Assembly (NCBI RefSeq): GCF_030817495.1
Contig: NZ_JAUSZK010000001.1
Location: 6,348,001 to 6,412,000, forward strand
Origin: Streptomyces sp. V3I7
Lineage (GTDB): Bacteria > Actinomycetota > Actinomycetes > Streptomycetales > Streptomycetaceae
Direction of reading: 5' to 3'
DNA length: 64,000 nucleotides
Positions 1 to 8,480 of this stretch are shown here, piece by piece. The notes beneath the pieces are model-generated. The model saw nothing but the letters and a program-made list of their open reading frames with translations, had not been told where the DNA came from and did no database searches. Positions within the stretch are counted from its first letter, which is position 1. Every line of letters begins with the position of its first letter. Made by a program: the position numbers and the translations under genes.

Positions 1-1253
1 AACAGCACGATCAGGCAGATGACGGCCACGGGCGCCGGATGTACCGCCAGCACGCCGATCGTGATCAGCAGCCCGGCCGCCGTACCCAGGGCGCGCTGGA
101 TCGAACGCAGCACCGTCGCCCGGACGTTGACCGAGTGCAGCACAGCGGCCGCGGAGAGCGCGGCCCAGTAGCCGTGCCCGAAGCTCAGGAAGGCCGCCAC
201 CCCGCCCGCCAACCCGGTGCCGAGTGTCATGCGGAGCGCGGGCACGACGAGCCCGCCGGTGCTCGGCCGCCCGCCGTACGCCTCCCCGCCCCCGGCTCCG
301 GTCGCCTGGCCGCCGTACTTCAGGGGAGCGGCCTCGGCCTCCTCACCCGGACCGGGCGGCGGGAACGCCTCCTCGGGCAGCGGCGGAAGCCGGCGGTACC
401 GCACGGTGATGAGCCGGGCGTGCCGGCGCAGGTGCCGTGCCGTGGGGACGTCGGGCGGCTGCGGGCGTACGGACCGGATCAGCAGGGACCAGGCCAGATC
501 GGCGAGGGGCACGCACCACTCGCGCCGACGCCCGTCCCGGCAGGTGGTGGCCAGCGGAGTCAGGCCCAGGGACCGGTACGCCTGGAGGAGGCCGGCGGTC
601 GCCCGGTTCCGCAGCTGTGCGGTCCCCTTGGCGTCACCGCCCTGTTCGAGGAGCTGGGCGAGGTCGCGCAGGGCGACGGCCACCGCGAGCCGTTGCGGGC
701 GGTCCGGCTGGAGCGGCCACGCCGCCAGCGACAGCGCCCAGGCGATGAACGCGCCCATCGCGGCCAGTGCCGTCTGTGTGAGGACGTCGACGGGGTGGTC
801 CGCCGGGCCGTTGGCGGCCACCGCGAAGGAGAACAGCATCAGGACCGCGCCGAGCCCGGTCAACTGGGTCGCGTCGCAGATGAACTTGGCCAGCCCCGCC
901 ACCACCGCCATCGCCGCGATCACCGCGGCCGCACCCGCGGCGCTCGCCCGCGGGTCGACCAGCGCCGCCAGCCCCGAACCGAAGCCCACGCACGCCGTCA
1001 TCGCCAGCGCGACCACGGCGAGGACGCGAGCGCGGCGTGCGTACGGCAGATTCCGCCCGAACGTGGTGGTGAACGCGCCCAGCATGGGGAACACGGCGAG
1101 CTGCGTCCGCCCGGTGAGCGCCATCGGCAGCGCCGCAAGGGCCATGGTCAGCGCCGCGCGCAGAGCGAACGGAAACGCTCCGTCTACTTTGTGCAGGGCG
1201 AGCGCGCCGCGCGGAGAGAGTACGCGCTTCGCTTCCGCGACTGAGATTCGCAA
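1..1253 (-). CDS. FUSC-family membrane protein (3' end beyond window)
   Basis: The minus strand is open from about 1253 to the window edge, and its translation has the layout of FUSC/aromatic-acid-exporter-like proteins. A block of hydrophobic helices comes first (for example around the motif FPMLGAFTTTFGR), then a soluble stretch with several Arg/Trp residues, then a second helical block beginning YWAALSAAAVLHSVNVRATV, which resembles the conserved second FUSC repeat. About 417 codons are visible and the C-terminus is cut off. No ATG or GTG lies near the natural N-terminus. I chose TTG at 1253, which gives MRISVAEAKRVL and has AGGA five bases upstream; an ATG at 1145 would remove about 36 residues. 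Such proteins are thought to export aromatic or other organic acids, but the substrate cannot be read from the sequence. It diverges from hsp20. Confidence 0.72.
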   Translation of the reverse strand, partial: MRISVAEAKRVLSPRGALALHKVDGAFPFALRAALTMALAALPMALTGRTQLAVFPMLGAFTTTFGRNLPYARRARVLAVVALAMTACVGFGSGLAALVDPRASAAGAAAVIAAMAVVAGLAKFICDATQLTGLGAVLMLFSFAVAANGPADHPVDVLTQTALAAMGAFIAWALSLAAWPLQPDRPQRLAVAVALRDLAQLLEQGGDAKGTAQLRNRATAGLLQAYRSLGLTPLATTCRDGRRREWCVPLADLAWSLLIRSVRPQPPDVPTARHLRRHARLITVRYRRLPPLPEEAFPPPGPGEEAEAAPLKYGGQATGAGGGEAYGGRPSTGGLVVPALRMTLGTGLAGGVAAFLSFGHGYWAALSAAAVLHSVNVRATVLRSIQRALGTAAGLLITIGVLAVHPAPVAVICLIVL

Positions 1254-1267
1254 GCCGGTCCTGGTCC

Positions 1268-1332
1268 GAAAGTTCAGAAGTTCAGAAGGTCGGAAGGTCG
1301 AAGGTCTCGAAGGTCGGAAAGTCAGAAAGGGA
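1268..1332. repeat. degenerate GAAGGTC short tandem repeat
   Basis: About eight imperfect 7-9 base units of the form GGAAGGTC (variants AGAAGTTC, AGAAGGTC, GAAGGTCTC, AAAGTCAG) lie head to tail. They sit in the divergent promoter region between the FUSC gene and hsp20. One strand is almost all purine with T at fixed spacing, unlike the surrounding sequence. It could be a multi-site regulator binding region or a slipped-strand repeat. Confidence 0.7.
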
Positions 1333-1502
1333 ACGGGGCGGGGTCGACGAAGGTGGGCGTTCGTACCGGATTCTAGTCGTTGGATGAGCAACCCTCGCGT
1401 GCACGAACGGTGCAAGCCCAGTGGCCCGAGCACCTTTCCCTCCGCAAGCTGAGGAGACCGGACTTGTCCGGGACGGACCGAGGAAAGAGGCAGGAGTTCC
1501 CC

Positions 1503-1979
1503 ATGGCGAGTGATCCGACGCGACGCACCGGCGGCTCCGTACCCGCACGCCAGGCCTGGTGGGCGGTGCACGACCCGGCCCTGGAACTCGAGCATCTGTG
1601 GGGTGAGGTCAGCCGGCTGTTCGAGCGCGCCGCGGTGGACACGTCGGACGCGCCGCGCAGTTGGATGCCGGTCGCGGAGGAGGAGGACAAGGGAGACGCG
1701 TACGTCGTACGCGCCGAACTCCCCGGTGTTCCGCGCGACCGCGTCCAGGTGGAACTGGACGGAAAGGAACTCCACATCTCCGGCTCCGTCGACGAAACGG
1801 ATTCGGGCAGCGCGCTCAGCCGCCGCAAGGGTTCCTTCTCCTACGGAATTCGGGTCCCCGGCGACGTGAATACCGAGGGCATTCAGGCTGACCTGCACGA
1901 CGGGGTGCTGACCGTGACGCTGCCGAAGTCAGGTCAGCCCGCGCGCCGCGCGATCGAGATCGGGGTCACCGGCGCCTGA
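1503..1979 (+). CDS. Hsp20 / alpha-crystallin small heat shock protein
   Basis: The 158-residue protein has a short N-terminal arm (residues 1-52) and an alpha-crystallin domain from about 53 to 148. Visible hallmarks are WMPV at 54-57, ELPGV at 72-76 and the family signature GVLTVTLPK at 134-142. sHSPs form oligomers that hold unfolding proteins in the cytoplasm without using ATP. The open frame extends upstream to 1380, but ATG 1503 is preferred because CAGGAG lies six bases before it and the family core starts there. The gene ends 10 bases from the convergent gene at 1990, with a shared hairpin. The repeat at 1268-1332 lies upstream; no clear HspR or CIRCE element was seen. Confidence 0.93.
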   Translation: MASDPTRRTGGSVPARQAWWAVHDPALELEHLWGEVSRLFERAAVDTSDAPRSWMPVAEEEDKGDAYVVRAELPGVPRDRVQVELDGKELHISGSVDETDSGSALSRRKGSFSYGIRVPGDVNTEGIQADLHDGVLTVTLPKSGQPARRAIEIGVTGA

Positions 1980-1997
1980 CGAAAGCCCGTCACCCCG
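1961..1997. terminator. bidirectional hairpin between convergent genes
   Basis: Arms CGGGGTCACCGGC and GCCCGTCACCCCG pair at 11 of 13 positions around an 11-base loop. The hairpin spans the stop codons of the convergent hsp20 and 1990-2400 genes. It has no T-run, which is usual for actinobacterial terminators. Confidence 0.5.
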
Positions 1998-2400
1998 CGC
2001 CGGACGGGCGGGAGGAGGGGCTGTCCAGCAGGCCGCTGCGCCGCAACAGGGCGTAGCCGGCGCCGATGCCGAGGGCCACCGGCCAGTCGAGCGCGCCGAC
2101 GATCCCCAGGACCCCGAGCCCCGCGTACATGGGCAGGCCGCCCGTGGGAGGCAGGAGATGCGAGTCCGACGACTTCTTGCCCGTGGCGGACGGCTTGCCC
2201 GCGGCGCTCGCGGGCGAGGCGGCCGTCTTCTTCGTGGCGCGCGTCGAGCGGGTGGGCGGGGCGGCCTTCTTGGCCTTCGCGGTGCTGGTGGTCCGGGCGC
2301 TGGTCTTCGTGCCGGTCGTCTTCTTGGCGCCGGTTGAACCTCTCGTACGCGAACTCGGCGTACTGCTCCGGCTGCTCGACCTCGGGGAGTTGGCGGGCAC
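1990..2400 (-). CDS. Lys/Ala/Ser-rich protein with C-terminal membrane hairpin
   Basis: This 136-residue protein is not assignable to a named function. Residues 1-75 are very rich in Ser, Thr, Arg, Lys and Ala with repeated AKKA/ATKK-like motifs, resembling histone H1-like tails. After a Pro/Gly linker (LPPTGGLPMY) there is a hydrophobic segment (AGLGVLGIVGALDWPVALGIGAGY) that probably spans the membrane once or twice, then a short tail. The start is GTG 2400, with GGAAAGGAGG five bases upstream; the longer frame from 2427 has no such site. A basic domain tethered to the membrane could touch DNA or cell-wall polyanions, but that is speculation. The adjacent P-type ATPase gene is divergent. 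Confidence 0.68.
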   Translation of the reverse strand: MPANSPRSSSRSSTPSSRTRGSTGAKKTTGTKTSARTTSTAKAKKAAPPTRSTRATKKTAASPASAAGKPSATGKKSSDSHLLPPTGGLPMYAGLGVLGIVGALDWPVALGIGAGYALLRRSGLLDSPSSRPSGAG

Positions 2401-2516
2401 GAGGGCCTCCTTTCCGTGACGGCGCACGGTGGCTCGCCCTCGTGGCGGTACGAGAGCGGGTGGCCATTTCGTCTATTTTATAGCGTCTTGCGTTCATGCG
2501 TCCGGAGGGCAGTGTT

Positions 2517-5500
2517 GTGAGGCTGGCTGCGATCGTCCCCCAGCTCGTCGGCCTGGTCTCGGCGCCGGTCGAGACGACGCAGGCGGCCGCCCGGGAGGGC
2601 GCCGGCCTTCTCGCGCGGCTCGGCCGGGCCGCCTGGGCGGCGCTGTCCGACCTCCCCTCCGACCTCACCGAGGCCGCCGCGGCGCTCGCCGACAGCAGCA
2701 CCGGGCGCCAGCGCCGCAAGGTGTGGGCCGAGTCCGGCCGCGCGCACATCGAGGTACGCGGCCTCTCCGGACCCGAGGCGACACCGGGCGGCCCGCGGCC
2801 CGCAGCGGTCGTCCGCGAGCTGTCCGCGCTGGAGGGCGTCGCCTGGGCCAAGGTCAACGCGGCCTGGGGCCAGGTCGTCGTCTCCTACGACGAGTCGCTC
2901 GTCTCCCTGGACGTGCTGCTGCGCGCGGTGGAGGAGAGCGAGCAGCAGCACGGGACCGGCGACCAGGCCTTTCCCCGCGATCTGTCCGTGCTCCCCTTCG
3001 AGACGGGACCGGCCTCCTGGGCGCGGGTGTCCCTGCTGGCGGACTGCGCGGGGATCGCGCTCGCGGCGAGCCGGCGGGTCGGACCGCTCAGCGCCCTGCC
3101 GGTGCCCGTCGTGCTCACCGAGAGCAACCCCCGGTTGCGGCGCATGCTGGAGAACCGCCTGGGCCGCCCCCAGTCCGACCTCGTGCTCAGCCTGGCCGGC
3201 GCCGTCGTCCACTCCCTGGCGCAGGGCTGGGCGCCGCTCGCGCTCGACGCCGTGCAGCGCACGCTCCAACTCGGCGAGATCAGCGAGCGGTTGGCCGTGT
3301 GGCGGCAGCGCGAGGCCGAGCTCGTCGGCGACGGGGACGGCCTCGCCGCACAGCGCGCCGGGCTCCTGCCCCGGCCGGTCCCCCTGCCCGACGGCCCGGT
3401 GGAGACCTGCGCCGACCGCACCTCCGCCGCGTCGGTGGCCGCGTCCGCCGGCTGGGCGGCCTGGACCCACGACATGGCCGGCGCCGCGCGCGCCTTCCTC
3501 GCCACCCCGCCCAAGGCGGCACGCATGGGCCGCGAGGCGTTCTGCGCCCGGCTCGGCCGCGACCTGGCCCGCGCGGGCATCGTCTGCATGGACGACCAGG
3601 TGCTGCGCCGGCTCGACCGGGTCACCACCGTCGTCATCGACGCCCCGGCCCTGCTCACCCAGCGCCCCCGGCTGCTGTCGGTCCAGCTCGCGCGCGGCGG
3701 CGACCTCGGCGAGCTGTGGCGAGCGGCGCAGGACGTCCTCGCCGGCTGCGCGCCGGACGACCTGGCCGGCCCCGGCCCCTGGGAGCGGGACGGCTGGCGG
3801 CTCCAACGCCCGGTCAGAAGCGGGGAGTCGGGCCCCGACGACCCGTCAGGACTCGAACTCGACGTGTACGACCCGTACGACAGACACCTCGGCCGGGTGC
3901 TCGTCAGCTGCGACCTCGATCCGCTGGCGCACGCCGTCGTCGAGGTCGCCGGTTCCCCCGACGTCCGGCTCCACCTCACCGACCACGTGGCCGTGGCCGA
4001 ACTCCTGCCCTGGGCCAGCACCGTGCTGCCCTCGGGCGAGCGCACTCTCTCCGAGACCGTGCGCGACCTCCAGGCGGAGGGCGAGGTCGTCCTGCTCGTG
4101 TCCCGCACCGACGCCGAGGCTCTCGCGTACGCCGACGTCGGCGTCGCGGTGCCCACTGCCGCGGGCAACGGCACCGCCCACTGGTCCGCCGGCCTGGTCT
4201 GCCGCCCGCATCTCAGCGGGCTCTGGCGGATCCTCGACGCGACCCACACCGCCCGCAGCGTCAGCACCCGCTCCGCGCACCTCGCGGTGGGCGGCTCCGG
4301 GCTCGGCGCGCTCGTCGCGGCCGTCGGCGCCACCACAGCGCCCGGCATCCTGTCCCTCTCACCTGTCTACGGCGCCGCGTTCATGGCCCAGTGGTCGGGC
4401 GCCGGCGCCGCTCGCCGCCTCGCGAACAAGCCCCTCCCGCCGGAGCGGCTGCACATCGCCTGGCACGCCCTCGACACCCGGCAGACCGTGGCCCGGCTCA
4501 CCACCCTCGGCGCGTTCGACGCCCCGCCCCCGGCGCTCCCCGAAAACGCCGCCCCGCCCTTCCTGGCCGGGATCGGCCGGTGGCCGGGCGAGGGGATGCG
4601 GCGCGCCGCCGAGGCCACCGGGCTGACCGGCGCGGCGCGCGTCACCGGCGAGCTGGCGCGCGCCGTCCGTGACGATCTGCGCGACCCGCTCACGCCCGTA
4701 CTCGGCTTCGGCGCCGTCGCCTCCGCCGTCGTCGGATCCCGCATCGACTCCGCGCTCGTCTGCTCGGTGATGGCGGGCAACGCCGTGCTCAGCGGCGCAC
4801 AGCGGATGCACGCCGACCGCTCCCTGCGCGGCCTGCTGTTCGCCGAACAGCCCACCGCCCAGCGCCTCGACCCCGCCACGGTGCGCGCCGCACGCCTCCA
4901 CCGGCCCGACACCTTCGACGGCGTGGACCGCGAGACCGTCACGGCCGACGGCCTCAGCGTCGGCGACGTCATCGCCGTGGGCCCCTCCACCGTCGTACCG
5001 GCCGACGCCCGGCTGCTGTCCTGCACCGCCCTCGAAGTCGACGAGGCCTCGCTGACCGGCGAGTCGGTGCCCATCACCAAGGCCGTCGACGCCACCCCCG
5101 GCGCCCCGCTCGCCGAACGCACCTGCATGCTCTACGAGGGCTGCACGGTCGTCACGGGCTCCGGTTACGCCGTCGTGGTCGCCACCGGCGCCCAGACCGA
5201 GGCCGGCCGGGCCGCCGAGCTCGCCAAGTCCGCCTCCGCGCCCGCCGGTCTCGAGCGGCACCTCGCCGACCTCACCCGCATCGCACTGCCCGCCGCGGGC
5301 ATCGGCGGCGCCATCGTCTCCGCGCTCGGCCTCCTGCGCGGACTGCCGGTGCGCGAGGCGCTCGCCTCCGGGGTCGCCGTCGCGGTCGCCGCCGTACCCG
5401 AAGGCCTGCCGCTGGTGGCCACCGTCGCTCAGACCGCGGCCGCAAGACGGCTGTCCCACAAGGGCATCCTCGCCAAGTCCGCCCGCTCCCTGGAGGCGTT

Positions 5501-7136
5501 GGGCCGCGTCGACGTCATCTGCTACGACAAGACAGGCACGTTGACCGAGGGGCGGCTGGCGGTCACCCGGATCGCCACGCTCGACCACACCGTCGCGCCC
5601 CACAGCCCCGTCGGCCGCCACACGCTGCGCGTCGCGGCCCGCGCCTGCCCGGGCGAGCCGGAACCGGACGCCGTACGCCACGTCCACGCCACCGACCAGG
5701 CCGTCCTCGACGCGGTGGCCGACCACACGCCGGACGACTCCTGGCAGCTGCTCCACGAGCTCCCCTTCGAGACCGGCCGGGGCTACTCCGCGTCCGTCGG
5801 CGTGGTGTCCGACAAGGTCTTCCTCGCCGTCAAGGGCGCACCGGAGAAGGTCATCGACTGCTGCACCCACGTCCTCGGCACCGGCGACGACGCCGCCGAG
5901 GGCGGCCCGGACCCGCTCGACGCGGCCAGGCTGCGCGAGGTGCACCGGCTCGTGGACCGCCTCGCCGGAGAAGGGCTGCGCGTGCTGGCCGTCGCCGAGT
6001 CCGCGCTCGACGACCCGCCCCACGACGACACCAGCGTCCCCCAACTCGTCGAGAAACTGACCCTGTTGGGCTTCATCGCCATCGCCGACACCCCGCGCGC
6101 CACCGCCGAGCGGACCGTACGGCGGCTCACCGAGGCCGGTATCCGCGTCACCATGGTGACCGGCGACCACCCACGCACCGCGGCCGCCGTCGCGCGCGGC
6201 CTCGGCTTCCCGGACGCTGACGCCGTCGTCACCGGCGCGGAACTCGACGCGCTGCCCGAACCGCTGCGCGCCCGCAAGGTCGCCCGCAGCACCGTGTTCG
6301 CCCGTGTGTCGCCGGAGCAGAAGGCACGGATCATCCAGGACCTCCAGCGGGTCGGCCGCGTCGTCGCCATGACCGGCGACGGCATCAACGACGCCGCCGC
6401 GATCCGCCTCGCCGACGTCGGCATCGCCGTCTCCGCCCACGGCTCGGCGTCCGCGCGGGCCGCCGCCGACGTCATCCTGACCGACCCGGACCCGCAGCAG
6501 ATCGTCGCCGCCCTCCTCGAAGGGCGCACGCTGTGGCACAGCGTGCGCGACGCGATCGGGATCCTGGTCGGCGGCAACGCCGGCGAGATCGCCTTCACCG
6601 TGCTGGGAACGGCCGTCTCGGGGCGCGCGCCCCTGAGCACCCGCCAGCTGCTGCTCGTCAACATGCTCACCGACATGCTGCCGGCCCTCGCCGTGGCCGC
6701 CGCTCCCCACGGCTCGCCCGAGGACCTCGTGCAGTACAAGCCGTCGCACTCCCTGCGGGGCAGCGGGCTGGCCCATACGCTCGCCGTACGCGGGATCGCG
6801 ACCGCGCTCGGCGCGGCGGCCGCCTGGCAGGTGGGGCGCATGACCGGACGGGCCCAGCGCGCCAACACGATGGGTCTGGTGGCGCTCGTCACGACCCAGC
6901 TCGGCCAGACCTTCGTCACCAACTGGCGCAGCCCGCTGGTCATGGCGACCTGCGCCGTCTCGATCGCCGTCCTGGCGGGCGTCGTCCAGACGCCCGGCGT
7001 CAGCCAGTTCTTCGGCTGCACGCCCCTCGGTCCCTTCGGGTGGCTCACGGCGACCGGCTGCTCCGCCGCCGCGACGGCCGCCTCCGCCTACGCACCCCGC
7101 CTGGCGGTCCTCGACCCCGGTGCCGAGGACGTCTAG
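2517..7136 (+). CDS. giant P-type ATPase (CtpI-like cation transporter)
   Basis: This 1,539-residue protein carries the full P-type ATPase signature set in its C-terminal half. TGES (actuator domain) is near residue 847, PEGL in transmembrane helix 4 near 961, the phosphorylated aspartate in DKTGTLTEG at about 1004, and GDGIND near 1287. A distal helix carries NMLTDMLPAL. PEGL, not CPC, points to a P2-like (Ca/Mg-type) pore over a copper/zinc P1B pump. The roughly 800-residue N-terminal extension is unusual; it includes a weak HMA-like fold (residues about 100-140) and a second degenerate ATPase-like half, as in mycobacterial CtpI. The ion is unknown. GTG 2517 has GGAGG eight bases upstream; ATG 2496, in frame, lacks a good site. 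Confidence 0.9.
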   Translation: MRLAAIVPQLVGLVSAPVETTQAAAREGAGLLARLGRAAWAALSDLPSDLTEAAAALADSSTGRQRRKVWAESGRAHIEVRGLSGPEATPGGPRPAAVVRELSALEGVAWAKVNAAWGQVVVSYDESLVSLDVLLRAVEESEQQHGTGDQAFPRDLSVLPFETGPASWARVSLLADCAGIALAASRRVGPLSALPVPVVLTESNPRLRRMLENRLGRPQSDLVLSLAGAVVHSLAQGWAPLALDAVQRTLQLGEISERLAVWRQREAELVGDGDGLAAQRAGLLPRPVPLPDGPVETCADRTSAASVAASAGWAAWTHDMAGAARAFLATPPKAARMGREAFCARLGRDLARAGIVCMDDQVLRRLDRVTTVVIDAPALLTQRPRLLSVQLARGGDLGELWRAAQDVLAGCAPDDLAGPGPWERDGWRLQRPVRSGESGPDDPSGLELDVYDPYDRHLGRVLVSCDLDPLAHAVVEVAGSPDVRLHLTDHVAVAELLPWASTVLPSGERTLSETVRDLQAEGEVVLLVSRTDAEALAYADVGVAVPTAAGNGTAHWSAGLVCRPHLSGLWRILDATHTARSVSTRSAHLAVGGSGLGALVAAVGATTAPGILSLSPVYGAAFMAQWSGAGAARRLANKPLPPERLHIAWHALDTRQTVARLTTLGAFDAPPPALPENAAPPFLAGIGRWPGEGMRRAAEATGLTGAARVTGELARAVRDDLRDPLTPVLGFGAVASAVVGSRIDSALVCSVMAGNAVLSGAQRMHADRSLRGLLFAEQPTAQRLDPATVRAARLHRPDTFDGVDRETVTADGLSVGDVIAVGPSTVVPADARLLSCTALEVDEASLTGESVPITKAVDATPGAPLAERTCMLYEGCTVVTGSGYAVVVATGAQTEAGRAAELAKSASAPAGLERHLADLTRIALPAAGIGGAIVSALGLLRGLPVREALASGVAVAVAAVPEGLPLVATVAQTAAARRLSHKGILAKSARSLEALGRVDVICYDKTGTLTEGRLAVTRIATLDHTVAPHSPVGRHTLRVAARACPGEPEPDAVRHVHATDQAVLDAVADHTPDDSWQLLHELPFETGRGYSASVGVVSDKVFLAVKGAPEKVIDCCTHVLGTGDDAAEGGPDPLDAARLREVHRLVDRLAGEGLRVLAVAESALDDPPHDDTSVPQLVEKLTLLGFIAIADTPRATAERTVRRLTEAGIRVTMVTGDHPRTAAAVARGLGFPDADAVVTGAELDALPEPLRARKVARSTVFARVSPEQKARIIQDLQRVGRVVAMTGDGINDAAAIRLADVGIAVSAHGSASARAAADVILTDPDPQQIVAALLEGRTLWHSVRDAIGILVGGNAGEIAFTVLGTAVSGRAPLSTRQLLLVNMLTDMLPALAVAAAPHGSPEDLVQYKPSHSLRGSGLAHTLAVRGIATALGAAAAWQVGRMTGRAQRANTMGLVALVTTQLGQTFVTNWRSPLVMATCAVSIAVLAGVVQTPGVSQFFGCTPLGPFGWLTATGCSAAATAASAYAPRLAVLDPGAEDV

Positions 7137-7221
7137 AGCCTCGACCCTGGCTCCAGCCAGCCGACCCCGAGGCGCGGTCGTAGACTGGGCGAAATCGGGC
7201 GTCGGACGGGAGGCTGCCGCG

Positions 7222-7446
7222 ATGCGAGCCGCGAAGGGCGATTGGCTGCTGATGCACGGCAGCACCGGATCGGAGAGCAAGGTCGCGCGGGTCGAGGAGG
7301 TCCTCGGCGGTGGCGACGATCCGCTGTACCGGGTGGCGTTCGAGAACGGCCGCGAGGCGATCGTGGCGCCTGGCCCGCACGCGCGCGTCTGCAGCCGGAA
7401 GAAGCCCCGCGCGGAGTCGATCCGCGCCGACGGGGACTATCTGTAG
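7222..7446 (+). CDS. DUF1918 domain protein
   Basis: This small cytoplasmic protein of 74 residues has the features of the DUF1918 family: an N-terminal GDWLLMHG beta strand, a central RVEEVLG segment, then YRVAFENGREAIVAPGPHARV. The fold is probably an SH3-like barrel of unknown role. ATG 7222 is preferred because GGGAGG lies about eight bases upstream; the longer open frame from 7120 overlaps the ATPase end and has no ribosome site. It is 85 bases after the ATPase stop, so co-transcription is possible, and is followed by a strong hairpin. Confidence 0.85.
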   Translation: MRAAKGDWLLMHGSTGSESKVARVEEVLGGGDDPLYRVAFENGREAIVAPGPHARVCSRKKPRAESIRADGDYL

Positions 7447-7465
7447 CCGTTCGAGCGCACGGGTG

Positions 7466-7494
7466 AGCCCGGGTGACGATCCGTCACCCGGGCT
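7466..7494. terminator. strong hairpin terminator after DUF1918 gene
   Basis: A perfect 13-bp stem (AGCCCGGGTGACG pairing with CGTCACCCGGGCT) closes on an ATC loop, with TTCGTCC after it. It lies between the convergent DUF1918 and moaE genes and could stop both. Confidence 0.75.
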
Positions 7495-7509
7495 TTCGTC
7501 CGTGACGGG

Positions 7510-7956
7510 TCAGCAGGCGCCGACCCACTCGGTGGTGCCGTCGGTGAAGATCTGGTGCTTCCAGATCGGGACCTCGTGCTTGAGCGTGTCGATCAGCCGG
7601 CGGCACGCCTCGAAGGCCTCGCCGCGGTGCGGGCAGGAGACGGCCACGATCACCGCGACGTCGCCGATCTCCAGTCGGCCGGTGCGGTGCACGGCGGCCA
7701 GCGCGCGGACGGGGAAGTCGGCGACGACCTTCTCGGCGATCCGGCGCAGCTCGGCCTCGGCGCTGGGGTGGGCGCTGTACTCCAGGCAGGTCACCGGCTT
7801 GCCGCCGTCGTGGTTGCGCACGGTGCCGACGAACAGGGCGGTGCCGCCCGCGGTGTCGTCGCCGACCGCGGCGTACACCTCGTCCAGGGACAGCGGGGTG
7901 TCGCGCAGCTCGAGCAGGTTGATGGGGTCGCCGGTGGTGTCGGGCGTGTGCAGCAT
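7510..7956 (-). CDS. moaE: molybdopterin synthase catalytic subunit MoaE
   Basis: The 148-residue protein matches MoaE throughout. FVGTVRNHD follows the N-terminal domain, then LEYSAHP, HRTGRLEIGD and CPHRGEAFEA, and a C-terminal block containing LKHEVPIWKHQ with the lysines that contact the MoaD tail. With MoaD it adds two sulfurs to cyclic pyranopterin monophosphate to make molybdopterin in the cytoplasm. It sits 72 bases downstream of moaD in the same direction, consistent with one transcript. Cysteine ends the protein (VGAC). The molybdoenzymes at 11716 and 29000 are the obvious local consumers of the cofactor. Confidence 0.96.
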   Translation of the reverse strand: MLHTPDTTGDPINLLELRDTPLSLDEVYAAVGDDTAGGTALFVGTVRNHDGGKPVTCLEYSAHPSAEAELRRIAEKVVADFPVRALAAVHRTGRLEIGDVAVIVAVSCPHRGEAFEACRRLIDTLKHEVPIWKHQIFTDGTTEWVGAC

Positions 7957-8028
7957 GATTCCTGTCCAGGGGTGAGGGGCGTGCGGGGGAGAGACGCGGA
8001 CGTACGCGCGCGGAGCGGAGGGGCCGGC

Positions 8029-8304
8029 TCAGCCGCCCGCGAAGGGAGGCAGCACCTCCACCGTGCCGCCCTCGGGCAGCGCGACGTCCGCGTGGTCCCG
8101 TCCGCCCACCGGGTCGCCGTCCACCAGGAACGAGCAGGTCGAGAGCACCCGGGCGAAACGCGGCCGGTCAGCGTGCCGGGCGCGGGCCTGCTCCAGTGCC
8201 TCCGCGAGGGTCGCCGCCCGATAGGGATCTTCCGCCGTACCGGCTTCCGCCTTCGCGGCGGCCCAATAGCGGATGGTGCCGGCGGCTGCCGTCGCTGCCT
8301 CCAT
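8029..8304 (-). CDS. moaD: molybdopterin synthase sulfur carrier MoaD
   Basis: This is a 91-residue MoaD/ThiS-type ubiquitin-fold protein. It starts with an IRYWAAAKAEAG strand-helix segment and ends in PPFAGG; the C-terminal Gly-Gly is thiocarboxylated to carry sulfur to MoaE. ATG 8304 is preferred because AAAGGAG lies eight bases upstream; the open frame continues seven codons further to 8325. It precedes moaE in a likely two-gene unit. The adenylating enzyme (MoeB-like) that would charge it is not in the window. Confidence 0.93.
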   Translation of the reverse strand: MEAATAAAGTIRYWAAAKAEAGTAEDPYRAATLAEALEQARARHADRPRFARVLSTCSFLVDGDPVGGRDHADVALPEGGTVEVLPPFAGG

Positions 8305-8480
8305 GGCCGTAACTCCTTTGTGCAATGACGTGGCTAATAGCTGGGGGCCTCACAGGGCCATTTTTGATGATGATGCCGAGGACGGCCACAATGCGCGGAT
8401 CAGTACTCCTGGGGTATTTCTCCCCGCTGCCGACTTCCGTCGTCGTGATCCATCGCGGGCGGCCGTATCTCCGGTCGGTG

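Noticed and set aside
2429..4672. 747-codon plus-strand frame overlapping the ATPase start
   Set aside because: Arg/Pro/Gly-only composition and no ribosome site; overlaps the conserved ATPase frame.
4359..7280. 973-codon open frame antisense to the P-type ATPase
   Set aside because: Translation is Gly/Arg/Asp-rich with no domain pattern; it is a third-position GC artefact of the real gene on the other strand.
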